A DNA stretch of 6,144 nt from positions 1 through 6,144 of the forward strand of contig JBGSIZ010000290.1 in NCBI GenBank assembly GCA_041742255.1, written 5' to 3'. Numbering within the stretch: position 1 is the first letter of the stretch; each line of letters starts with the position of its first letter. Source of the stretch: JBGSIZ01 sp041742255 (GTDB taxonomy: Bacteria > Pseudomonadota > Alphaproteobacteria > Rhodobacterales > Rhodobacteraceae). The position numbers were made by a program, and so were the translations under genes. Under the pieces are notes generated by a model. That model made no database searches. It saw only the letters and a list, made by a program, of their open reading frames with translations, and was not told the origin of the DNA. Shown here piece after piece: positions 1-6,144 of this stretch.

Positions 1-641
1 CGCGCGATGGCCTCGGCCTGGGTCAGGGCCCGGTGCAGAACGGGGGCGGCGGCCCGACCTTCGGGTGTCAACCGCACATTGCGCGATGACATCGCAACCC
101 CGTCCGGGTCGCGCACCGTGGCCACCCCCCGGATTGCCACAGGCAGGTGCAGGTCCCGCGTCATCCGTCGGATCACCGCCAGTTGTTGATAATCCTTTTC
201 CCCGAAATAGGCCGCATCGGGCTGCACGATGTTGAACAGTTTGGTGACCACGGTCGCCACCCCCCGGAAATGTCCCGGCCGCACCGCCCCGTGAAACGCC
301 CCCGCCAGCCGCGTGGTTTCCACTATGGTTTCATCGCCTTGAGGGTAAATTTCGGACGCGGTGGGGAGGAACACGGCGTCCACCCCCGCCGCCGTGAGCA
401 GGGCAAGATCGGCGGCTTCGGTCCGCGGATATTTGGCAAGGTCGGCGGGGTCGCCAAACTGGGTCGGGTTGACAAAGATGGTCGCGACCACCCGGTCATG
501 TGCCCCTTTGGCCTCCTGCATCAGGGTTTGGTGCCCCAGATGCAGCGCCCCCATGGTGGTCACAAGGCCGACCCCTTGCCCCTGCGCCCGAAAGCCCGCC
601 ACGACGGCCCGGATATCGGCGATGGTGCGGCAGATGTGCAT
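1..641 (-). CDS. panC: Pantoate--beta-alanine ligase (pantothenate synthetase), 3' end cut by window edge
   Basis: PanC condenses D-pantoate with beta-alanine, using ATP through a pantoyl-adenylate, in the last step of cytosolic pantothenate (vitamin B5, CoA precursor) synthesis. The 213 visible residues carry the family signatures in order: TTMGALHLGH at 28-37 (the HIGH-type nucleotide-binding motif), IFVNPTQF at 55-62, FGEKDYQQ at 146-153, and DGVAMSSRN at 180-188 (the KMSKS-like loop). Family members are about 280 residues, so roughly 70 C-terminal residues lie left of the window. The start is the ATG read from 641. An in-frame TGA lies six codons upstream, which excludes a longer protein, and an AAAGGGG ribosome binding site sits about 6 bases before the ATG. 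It is the first gene of its leftward transcript; panB often neighbours panC, but nothing of it is visible here. The identification is from sequence motifs and is firm. Confidence 0.96.
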   Translation of the reverse strand, partial: MHICRTIADIRAVVAGFRAQGQGVGLVTTMGALHLGHQTLMQEAKGAHDRVVATIFVNPTQFGDPADLAKYPRTEAADLALLTAAGVDAVFLPTASEIYPQGDETIVETTRLAGAFHGAVRPGHFRGVATVVTKLFNIVQPDAAYFGEKDYQQLAVIRRMTRDLHLPVAIRGVATVRDPDGVAMSSRNVRLTPEGRAAAPVLHRALTQAEAIA

Positions 642-883
642 GAGCGGCCCCTTTGGTCATTGCCAGGATTGCGGCGTGTACAAGGTGTAGCGACCAGCGG
701 GAAGGGGGGCAAGTCGGGGTCAGCGGGACCACGGTTTTTGCATCGCGCCGGGGCGGTGCGGTCGTGGGCGCAATAGGTGCCCCGACATCATCCGATTGGC
801 TGCGGCATCTTGTCCGAAATAATCGCGACGGGATGCAGGCAGGACCGCGTAAGACAGTCACATGCAAACAAAAGGATGTAAAA
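642..883. other. Divergent intergenic region between panC and the EF-hand gene
   Basis: This 242-base gap must hold the start signals for leftward panC and the rightward EF-hand gene. For panC, the best minus-strand promoter match I see is TTGCCC (plus-strand 707-712) with a 17-base gap to TACACC (684-689), which is weak. For the rightward gene a better candidate is listed separately. An open plus-strand frame enters the EF-hand gene from 653, but it has no ribosome binding site and non-protein-like composition, so I do not call it coding. No tRNA, riboswitch or repeat is evident. Confidence 0.5.
796..823 (+). promoter_or_regulatory. Candidate sigma-70-type promoter of the EF-hand gene
   Basis: TTGGCT (796-801; four of six match TTGACA) is followed, after 16 bases, by AATAAT (818-823; five of six match TATAAT) in an otherwise GC-rich stretch. 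Transcription would begin near 830 and give a leader of about 54 bases before the ATG at 884. This is a pattern match by eye only. Confidence 0.33.
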
Positions 884-1333
884 ATGTTTGGAAAAGTGTT
901 GATGATCGCGATCCTCGGCTCCGTGGCCACGGGTGCGGTGGCGCAGGGCCAGAAGGGCGGCGCGCCGATGATGCAGTTTGTCGAGGAATGGGACCAGAAC
1001 GCCGATGGCACCGTGACGGTTGATGATATCGCCACCCGCCGCGCGGATTTGTTCATCATGTTCGACCAAAGCAACGATGGCCAGATTGATGCCGAGGAGC
1101 AGGTTTTGATGGCCGAAACCATCGCGGGCGTACAAGGGAACCACGAAGGCGAGGGTCACGGCACGGGCGGCCCCGGTCAGATGATCCACGGGGCGATGAC
1201 GCTGGAGTATAACGACACCGATGCCGATGGCATTATTTCCGCCGCCGAATTCGATGCCGGTTCGCCCAAACTGTTCGCCGAACTGGACGCCGATGCCGAT
1301 GGCGTGGTCACCCCCGCCGATTTCGGCCGCTGA
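884..1333 (+). CDS. Exported four-EF-hand calcium-binding protein
   Basis: This 149-residue protein has a short signal peptide (FGK, hydrophobic LMIAILGSVATGAVA, predicted cleavage after AVA at about residue 20), so the mature protein should be periplasmic or secreted. Four 12-residue EF-hand loops follow: 37-48 (D37, N39, D41, D48), 61-72 (D61, S63, D65, E72), 111-122 (D111, D113, D115, E122) and 135-146 (D135, D137, D139, D146). Loops 1 and 4 end in Asp where Glu is usual, which can lower affinity or shift Ca/Mg preference. Each pair is spaced by exactly 24 residues. Between the pairs lies a Gly/His-rich linker (HEGEGHG, 87-93). The start at 884 is chosen over an upstream open frame because AAAGGA (871-876) lies 7 bases before it and the signal peptide begins there. 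Calcium buffering or sensing is inferred; no partner is visible. It appears monocistronic, with a hairpin directly downstream. Confidence 0.88.
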   Translation: MFGKVLMIAILGSVATGAVAQGQKGGAPMMQFVEEWDQNADGTVTVDDIATRRADLFIMFDQSNDGQIDAEEQVLMAETIAGVQGNHEGEGHGTGGPGQMIHGAMTLEYNDTDADGIISAAEFDAGSPKLFAELDADADGVVTPADFGR

Positions 1334-1339
1334 TACCGG

Positions 1340-1370
1340 AGCGGCCCGGGGGATTTTTCCTCGGGCCGCT
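1340..1370 (+). terminator. Strong GC-rich hairpin after the EF-hand gene
   Basis: AGCGGCCCG (1340-1348) and CGGGCCGCT (1362-1370) form a perfect 9-bp stem. Further pairing of GGGGA with TTCCT, including wobbles, extends it towards a short T-rich loop. It begins six bases after the stop codon, where a transcription terminator is expected. No T-run follows the stem, so it could instead be a 3'-end stabiliser or a Rho-assisted stop. Confidence 0.6.
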
Positions 1371-1506
1371 TGCGCGCTGTGGGTGGGCTGCATTTGACGT
1401 TGTTCCATGGCCCCTGTCGGTTTCGCGACATCACAGGTCGGCTGGTTCTTTCGCACGGCCCCGGTTTGCGACAGATTGCCCCCACATCCGTTGGAGAGTC
1501 GCGTTC
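1371..1506 (+). promoter_or_regulatory. Leader/promoter region of the FAD-GcvT dehydrogenase gene
   Basis: The 136 bases between the upstream hairpin and the next start codon must contain the promoter if that hairpin terminates. TTGACG (1394-1399) resembles a -35 box, but no good -10 box lies at the right distance. A small stem TGTCG/CGACA (1415-1419 with 1426-1430, 6-base loop) sits in the middle. The ribosome binding site is GGAGAG at 1493-1498, 8 bases before the ATG. I could not match the region to a glycine, SAM or folate riboswitch. Confidence 0.35.
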
Positions 1507-4011
1507 ATGAAAACCACTGTCAAAGCTCTTGTTGTTGGTGGTGGTGCCGTTGGCACCTCGATCGCCTATCATCTGGCCCGCGCCGGGTGGGACGATGTGA
1601 TGCTGCTGGAGCGTGACGAGCTGACGTCAGGGTCCACATGGCATGCCGCCGGGTTGTTGCCCCTGTTCAACATGTCGTTCGCGACCACCCATATCCACAA
1701 ATATTCGGTCGATTTCTACAAGAGCCTTGAGGCCGAAACCGGGTTGAACGCCGGTTTTGCCGTGGTTGGCAATTTGCGGATGGCCCAGACCCAAGACCGC
1801 ATGGACGAATACATGCTGTATTCATCCGTGGCCGAAACCGCGGGCGTTTACCATGAATTCATGACCCCCCAGCAGATCAAGGATCGCTGGCCGCTGGTCC
1901 GCACCGATGACCTGAAGGGTGCCCTGTTCCATCCCCAAGACGGCTATATCAACCCCGCCGATGTGACCATGGCCATGGCCAAGGGTGCCCGTCAGCGCGG
2001 TGTGATGATCGAGCGCAAGTGGCAAGTGGATGGTTACGCGTGGCGCGGCGATCACTGGGATGTCACCGTCACCCAGATGGTGGAAAAGGGTAACAACCTT
2101 GTCCCGTCCGACGAACAGGTGGTCATTTCCGCCGAACATGTCGTCACCGCCACCGGCAACCACGCCCAACGCACCGCCCGGATGTTAGGGATCAAAATCC
2201 CCGCCATTCCCGTTGAACATCAGTTCATTGTGACCGAACCGGACCCGATGCTGGTCGCATATCGCAAGACCAACCCCGAACACCCGGTTCTGCGTGATGC
2301 CGATGCCAAATGGTATGTCCGCGAGGAACGCGGCGGATGGATTCTGGGGCCTTATGAAAAGGGTGCCCCGGCCCGGTTTGAATACGGCGTGCCCGACAGT
2401 TTCCGCGCCGATCTGTTCCCGCTGGCGTTGGACCGAATCGAACAGGAATACATGGATTTCATCCACCGGATACCGACGTCGGAAACCGTGGGGTTGAAGG
2501 ACGATTTCAACGGCCCGATCTGTTACACCCCGGACGGCAATCCGCTGGTTGGCCCCGCACCGGGGTTGCGCAACATGTGGCTGGCCGAAGGATTTTCGTT
2601 CGGGATTACCGCCGCCGGCGGCACCGGGTATTATCTGGCCCAGTTGATGGTGCAGGGCGAGGCCGAGATCGACATGGCTTCACTTGACCCCAAGCGTTAC
2701 GGGTCGTGGATCACCACCGAATATTCCGCCCGCAAGAACGAGGAATGTTACGACCACGTTTTCATCCTGCATCACCCGGACGAAGAGCGCGAAGCCGCCC
2801 GCCCGCTGCGCACGGCCCCCGTCTATGACCGTCAACGGCGGCTTGGCGCCCAGTTTGGTCAGGTCAACGGTTGGGAACGCCCGATCTATTATGGCCCCAA
2901 GGATGCCCCCGCCGATTTCGACCATAATTCGCGGTCGTTCCGCCGCGGCGGTTGGTGGCAATATGCAGTCGAGGAGGCAAAGGCCGTTCGCCACGGTGTC
3001 GGTCTGGTCGATGCCACCGCGTTCACCAAGCATATCGTCAAGGGGGCAGGTGCGACCGCATTCCTGGACTGGTTCACCTGCAACAAATTGCCCAAGGTGG
3101 GCCGCATCAACCTGACCTATGCCCTGACCGCCCATGGCACCACCCGCACCGAATACACCATCGTGCGGTTGAGCGAGGATGAATATTACCTCGTGTCTGC
3201 CGGAGCTTGGACCGATTATGACGGGGATTTCCTGCGCAAGGCGGTGCAGGAGAAAGAGGCCGAATTTGGCCGCATCGACGTGCAGAATGTCACGACGCAA
3301 TGGGGGGTATTCGCGTTGGCTGGCCCGAAATCCCGCGCGCTGCTGCGCGATGTGATCAAGGATGCCGATCCCGATACCGCGCTGTCCAACAAGCGGTTCC
3401 CGTGGTTGTCCGCCCGCCAGATCGAACTGGGCATGTGCCCGGTCAATGCAATCCGCGTGGCCTATACCGGCGAATTGGGTTGGGAATTGCACCACCCGAT
3501 TGAAATGCAGAATTACCTGTGGGACCTGCTGATGAAGGCGGGCGAAAAGCATGGGTTGAAGCTGGTCGGGGCGCGGGCGCAGAACTGGTTGCGGCAGGAA
3601 AAATCCTATCGTGCGTTTGGCAACGAATTGGGGCGCGATGCGACGCCGATTGAGGCCGATTTGCCCCGGTTTGTTGATCTGGGCAAGGATTTCCACGGCA
3701 AGGATGCGATGGTCGCGCTGGGCGTGCGCAGCAAATGCGTCACTGTCTTGATCGACGGCCCTGACGATACCGATCCGTGGGGCAAAGAGGCGTTGATTGA
3801 CCCCGCGACGGGCCAAAAGGTGGGCCGCCTGACGTCGGGCGGCTATTCGGTCGTGTTTGGCAAGCAGATTGGCATGGGTTATGTGCCTGTCGATTTGGCG
3901 GCCGTTGGCACGAATTTGCAGGTCCGGATGCTGCGCGAATTGTGGGATGCGGTGGTGGTCGAGGACAGTCCCTATGACCCGACAAATGCCAATATCCGGG
4001 TGGATGGTTAG
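1507..4011 (+). CDS. FAD-dependent dimethylglycine/sarcosine dehydrogenase-family protein with C-terminal GcvT folate domain
   Basis: Enzymes of this family oxidatively demethylate N-methylated amino acids (dimethylglycine, sarcosine or relatives), passing the one-carbon unit to tetrahydrofolate. The N-terminal FAD domain shows GGGAVG at 11-16, the ribose-binding E35, and STWHAAGL at 43-50, where H46 matches the histidine that binds FAD covalently in dimethylglycine and sarcosine dehydrogenases. Further family motifs are DGYINPAD (145-152), a REERGGWILGPYE block near 270-283 and AGGTG near 370-374. A linker domain leads to the GcvT part: RRGGWW (479-484), a VGLVDAT block, E549 at the position that is Asp in T-protein, YTGELGWELH, and the GcvT C-terminal barrel with GRLTSGGY from about 773. 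The 834-residue length fits intact family members (about 810-870). There is no signal peptide, so it is cytosolic. The start has GGAGAG 8 bases upstream. The substrate cannot be fixed from sequence; dimethylglycine is the family default, and one FAD-domain motif is atypical (see findings). Confidence 0.9.
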   Translation: MKTTVKALVVGGGAVGTSIAYHLARAGWDDVMLLERDELTSGSTWHAAGLLPLFNMSFATTHIHKYSVDFYKSLEAETGLNAGFAVVGNLRMAQTQDRMDEYMLYSSVAETAGVYHEFMTPQQIKDRWPLVRTDDLKGALFHPQDGYINPADVTMAMAKGARQRGVMIERKWQVDGYAWRGDHWDVTVTQMVEKGNNLVPSDEQVVISAEHVVTATGNHAQRTARMLGIKIPAIPVEHQFIVTEPDPMLVAYRKTNPEHPVLRDADAKWYVREERGGWILGPYEKGAPARFEYGVPDSFRADLFPLALDRIEQEYMDFIHRIPTSETVGLKDDFNGPICYTPDGNPLVGPAPGLRNMWLAEGFSFGITAAGGTGYYLAQLMVQGEAEIDMASLDPKRYGSWITTEYSARKNEECYDHVFILHHPDEEREAARPLRTAPVYDRQRRLGAQFGQVNGWERPIYYGPKDAPADFDHNSRSFRRGGWWQYAVEEAKAVRHGVGLVDATAFTKHIVKGAGATAFLDWFTCNKLPKVGRINLTYALTAHGTTRTEYTIVRLSEDEYYLVSAGAWTDYDGDFLRKAVQEKEAEFGRIDVQNVTTQWGVFALAGPKSRALLRDVIKDADPDTALSNKRFPWLSARQIELGMCPVNAIRVAYTGELGWELHHPIEMQNYLWDLLMKAGEKHGLKLVGARAQNWLRQEKSYRAFGNELGRDATPIEADLPRFVDLGKDFHGKDAMVALGVRSKCVTVLIDGPDDTDPWGKEALIDPATGQKVGRLTSGGYSVVFGKQIGMGYVPVDLAAVGTNLQVRMLRELWDAVVVEDSPYDPTNANIRVDG

Positions 4012-4110
4012 GGTTTGTTGACCAGACTGCCGCAATTATTCCTTATCCGCACCATTTGTTGACCATTTGCCCTGTCTAGTTCTTTTTGGAAAAAGAGCAG
4101 GACAGCCAAA
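4012..4110 (+). promoter_or_regulatory. Short AT-richer spacer with direct repeat and dyad before the Hint gene
   Basis: This 99-base gap contains TTTGTTGACCA twice (4014-4024 and 4055-4065, 41 bases apart). Each copy includes TTGACC, a -35-like hexamer; the first is followed after 17 bases by the weak -10-like CCTTAT (4041-4046). A dyad, TCTTTTT-GG-AAAAAGA (4081-4096), lies immediately before the ribosome binding site AGGA (4099-4102). No terminator hairpin follows the preceding gene, so readthrough into the Hint gene is possible alongside a local promoter. Confidence 0.35.
4014..4065. repeat. 11-bp direct repeat TTTGTTGACCA, two copies
   Basis: Identical copies lie at 4014-4024 and 4055-4065, a start-to-start distance of 41 bases (about four helical turns). 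ACCATTTG also occurs twice around the second copy (4051-4058 and 4062-4069). This could be a pair of regulator sites or chance; the sequence alone does not decide. Confidence 0.5.
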
Positions 4111-5115
4111 ATGGCATTCGTTTCCGATATTCACTATGGCCCGTCAGGCCAGCCCCGGATTGGGGCGGCCCAGCATGTTGACGTGATCGCCCCGACGCCA
4201 GAGGCGCTGCGCGACTGTCAGGTGGACCTCTATGACCACACCGGTTTTCTGATGACCCCGCGCGATGCCCGGATGATGCGGGCGGACCTTGCGACCGGAT
4301 GGACCGTGGCCCGGCATGATGTGACGGGGGCTGCGATGATGGCCCTCGTGCGCGGGGACTGTGTCGAGGCGGTTCAGGATCTGACCGGTGGCGCCGCGTT
4401 GATCACGGCGCAAGTGGGGGCCGCGGCCGGACTGACGCCGACAACGTGCCGTGCGGGACCGGGGGAAACGGTCCGGTTTGACGCCTTTGGTGCCCGGATT
4501 GATGCCCCGATGGCCCAAGGCGCGCCCGCCGTTTGTCTGACCACCGGCACGCGGATTGACACGCCGGATGGTCCGCGCGCAATTGAAACGCTGGTGCCCG
4601 GCGATTTGATCTGCACGCTGGATCATGGGCCACAACCGTTGCGGATGGTGCATCTGCGCCCGGTGCCGGATCGGTTGCTGCGCGCCCGGCGTGACCTGAT
4701 GCCGGTGCGGATTTCGGCGGGTGCGCTGGGGTTCGGGTTGCCCCATACCGACCTGTTGGTGTCGCCCAACCATCGCATGTTGTTCAGACATATCCGGATG
4801 TCCCTGCTGTTTGGCGAAGACGCCGCGTTCGTGCGGGCAAAATCGCTCGCCGTGGCGTTTGACGGGATTTATGTCGATGCCTCGGTCACGGATGTGACCT
4901 ATGTCCACCTTGTTTTTGACCGCCCCGAGGTGGTAATTGCCGAAGGTGCCCCGACCGAAAGCCTGCATGTGTGCCGCGAGGCGCTGGCCGCGCTGGACCC
5001 AGAAACCCGGATGGAGGTCTATACCCTGTTCCCGATGTGGCGGTTGGGTCTGTTGCCCGAGGCCGCGCCGTTTCCAACCTTGCGCAGTTGGGAATTGATG
5101 GCTGCCGTGGCCTAG
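4111..5115 (+). CDS. Hedgehog/intein (Hint) domain-containing protein, function unknown
   Basis: This 334-residue protein has no signal peptide or membrane segment. Residues 1-140 match no domain I recognise. The Hint domain starts at C142 (VCLTTGTRIDTPDG, then PGDLICTLDHGPQPLR), continues with LVSPNHRML containing H221 (the intein block-B-like His), and closes with VTYVHLVFDRPEVVIAEG (262-279) and ESLH (283-286). Residues 290-334 are a tail ending in a TLRSWE segment that I recall as typical of this Hint_2-type family. Hint folds autocleave peptide bonds through the N-terminal Cys. No His-Asn block-G pair is seen, so protein splicing is not expected. Such proteins are common in Rhodobacterales but their role is not established. 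AGGA lies 8 bases before the ATG. The gene follows the dehydrogenase gene by 99 bases and overlaps the stop of the convergent flavoprotein gene. Confidence 0.85.
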   Translation: MAFVSDIHYGPSGQPRIGAAQHVDVIAPTPEALRDCQVDLYDHTGFLMTPRDARMMRADLATGWTVARHDVTGAAMMALVRGDCVEAVQDLTGGAALITAQVGAAAGLTPTTCRAGPGETVRFDAFGARIDAPMAQGAPAVCLTTGTRIDTPDGPRAIETLVPGDLICTLDHGPQPLRMVHLRPVPDRLLRARRDLMPVRISAGALGFGLPHTDLLVSPNHRMLFRHIRMSLLFGEDAAFVRAKSLAVAFDGIYVDASVTDVTYVHLVFDRPEVVIAEGAPTESLHVCREALAALDPETRMEVYTLFPMWRLGLLPEAAPFPTLRSWELMAAVA

Positions 5116-6144
5116 CCGAACCGCGCGGGTGACACCGCGGCCACGATATCGGCGGGCAGGTCCGGGTGCCGCCCCGCCACCAGATCGGCGAGGAGTTGGC
5201 TTGCTGCGGGGGCGGTCTGGAACCCATAGCCGCCTTGGCCTGCGCACCAGACGAATGTGGGGTCTTGCGGCGCAGGGCCAAGCACCAATTGCCGGTCCGG
5301 CGCAAAGGTCCGCAAACCCGCCCACGACGACAAAAGCCGCGTCACGGTGACCGTTGTGTGGGTCTGGAATCGGTCCAACCCTTCGGCCAGCACCATGTCG
5401 TCGGGCCATGCGTCATGGGGGTCTGCCGGGTCTTCCTCGGCGGGCGAAACGATGAGCGCGCCGGCGTCCGGTTTGGCATACCAGTCTTCGCCTGCCCCAA
5501 ACACCATGGGCCAGCCGGACGGATCGGTGCCGGGGGACAGGGGGATGCGGGCCATCGACCGCCGCAACGGCGTGAAGCCGAGCGGGGCAAGCCCGGCCAT
5601 GACCGCGATGGTGTCCACCCACGCCCCTGCCGCATTCACGAGGATATCGCCCGCGTGATCGGTGCCTGACGCCGTGACGATCCAGCCCGCGCCGGTCTTT
5701 TTGATCGCTGTCACCTCGGCGCGCGTGACGATCTGGCCACCGTTTTGCCGGACGTCCCGCGCGAAATTCTGGATCAAGAGATCGGTGTCGATGTCCCATG
5801 CATCCGGGTCATAGGCCACGCGGTCCACCACATCCGGGTTCAGGATGGGAAAAAGTTGGAGCGCTTTGTCCATGGAAATCAGGGGTATAGACATCTCTGC
5901 CCGGTCCGCGTCAAAGAGCGCGGCAGTGGCCGGTGTCCCTGCCAGCAGGATGCCGCGCGGCGACAGGACCCCGCCGTTTGCGTGCATGTGGTGGTCGCGG
6001 CTGGCGATGTTGAGCGCGATGACGGAGGGTTTGCCATAGTTTTGTTCAAAGAGCGCGGCCGACCGCCCCGAGGCATGGTAGCCAAGCGCGGTTTCGCGTT
6101 CCAGAAGGGTCACGGTGCCCAGGCGCGACAGGCGGGCCGCCGCG
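5112..6144 (-). CDS. FAD-dependent amino-acid dehydrogenase, DadA/D-arginine dehydrogenase-like, 5' end cut by window edge
   Basis: This is a DAO-fold flavoprotein that should oxidatively deaminate a D-amino acid or related amine to an imino acid, passing electrons to a respiratory acceptor. The frame stays open to the right edge. Its first visible residues (AAARLSRLG then VTLLERE) are the end of the Rossmann FAD-binding fold, so the GxGxxG motif and roughly 20 residues lie outside; an internal GTG at 6113 is not the real start. Visible motifs are GYHASGRSAA (the His codon is at 6075-6077), LSPRG, VNAAGAW, the Tyr of DWYAKPDAG (5478-5480), the Arg of SWAGLRTF (5310-5312), and a C-terminal GQGGYGFQTAPA that closes the FAD site. 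The 343 visible residues fit a protein of about 365-375. The overall pattern resembles D-arginine dehydrogenase (DauA) as I recall it, but a residue tied to arginine binding differs (see findings), so I give no gene symbol. Its stop shares bases with the Hint gene's stop. Confidence 0.87.
   Translation of the reverse strand, partial: AAARLSRLGTVTLLERETALGYHASGRSAALFEQNYGKPSVIALNIASRDHHMHANGGVLSPRGILLAGTPATAALFDADRAEMSIPLISMDKALQLFPILNPDVVDRVAYDPDAWDIDTDLLIQNFARDVRQNGGQIVTRAEVTAIKKTGAGWIVTASGTDHAGDILVNAAGAWVDTIAVMAGLAPLGFTPLRRSMARIPLSPGTDPSGWPMVFGAGEDWYAKPDAGALIVSPAEEDPADPHDAWPDDMVLAEGLDRFQTHTTVTVTRLLSSWAGLRTFAPDRQLVLGPAPQDPTFVWCAGQGGYGFQTAPAASQLLADLVAGRHPDLPADIVAAVSPARFG

Noticed and set aside
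147..776. Long plus-strand open frame opposite panC
   Set aside because: It is the antisense shadow of panC in GC-rich DNA; panC on the other strand has all family motifs.
653..883. Upstream in-frame extension of the EF-hand protein
   Set aside because: It has no ribosome binding site and low-quality composition, and it would bury the clear signal peptide starting at 884, which has its own AAAGGA site.
1219..1303. 13-base direct repeat as a non-coding element
   Set aside because: Both copies lie in register in EF-hand loops 3 and 4 and are explained by the repeated Asp-Ala-Asp-Gly codons.
1371..1506. Riboswitch (glycine, SAM or folate) ahead of the dehydrogenase gene
   Set aside because: Only one small 5-bp stem is visible and I could not match any conserved riboswitch core.
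2680..4035. 451-residue minus-strand open frame opposite the FAD-GcvT gene
   Set aside because: It has no recognisable domain and lies antisense to a gene with continuous conserved motifs; high GC keeps the antisense frame open.
4144..5409. 421-residue minus-strand open frame across the Hint gene and into the flavoprotein gene
   Set aside because: It overlaps two well-supported genes and its sequence is rich in Arg/His/Pro/Gly with no family motif.
6111..6113. GTG as the start of the right-hand flavoprotein
   Set aside because: The frame continues upstream with residues that clearly belong to the Rossmann FAD-binding fold, so the gene starts outside the window.

Overview
The window is GC-rich and gene-dense. 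It looks like the chromosome of an alphaproteobacterium, most probably a Rhodobacteraceae/roseobacter-type organism. The grounds are protein content: a long FAD/GcvT-type methylamine dehydrogenase of the kind abundant in marine roseobacters, a Hedgehog/intein (Hint) domain protein of a type common in Rhodobacterales, and a D-arginine-dehydrogenase-like flavoprotein. The family-level placement is inferred from recalled protein families, not from a search.

Layout: (1) 1-641, minus strand, the first 213 codons of panC (pantoate--beta-alanine ligase), whose 3' end lies outside the left edge. (2) 642-883, a divergent intergenic region that should carry the promoters of panC and of the next gene. 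(3) 884-1333, plus strand, a small exported protein with four EF-hand calcium loops, followed by a strong GC-rich hairpin at 1340-1370. (4) 1507-4011, plus strand, an 834-residue two-part enzyme: an N-terminal FAD amine dehydrogenase joined to a C-terminal GcvT-like folate domain (dimethylglycine/sarcosine dehydrogenase family). (5) 4012-4110, a short AT-richer spacer with an 11-bp direct repeat and a small dyad. (6) 4111-5115, plus strand, a 334-residue Hint-domain protein of unknown role. (7) 5112-6144, minus strand, an FAD amino-acid dehydrogenase of the DadA/DauA type, 5'-truncated by the right edge. Its stop codon overlaps the stop of the Hint gene in a CTAG tetranucleotide.

How they may work together: the two flavoproteins both oxidise C-N bonds of amino acids or N-methylated amines, so the right part of the window may belong to a nitrogen/one-carbon catabolic neighbourhood. 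They are convergent, however, and separated by the Hint gene, so co-regulation is not shown. PanC is a housekeeping pantothenate enzyme with no evident tie to the rest. The EF-hand and Hint genes are the least understood. No RNA gene, insertion sequence, CRISPR array or phage gene was seen, and I found no convincing evidence of a wholly new system. The findings are residue-level and architectural oddities worth checking.
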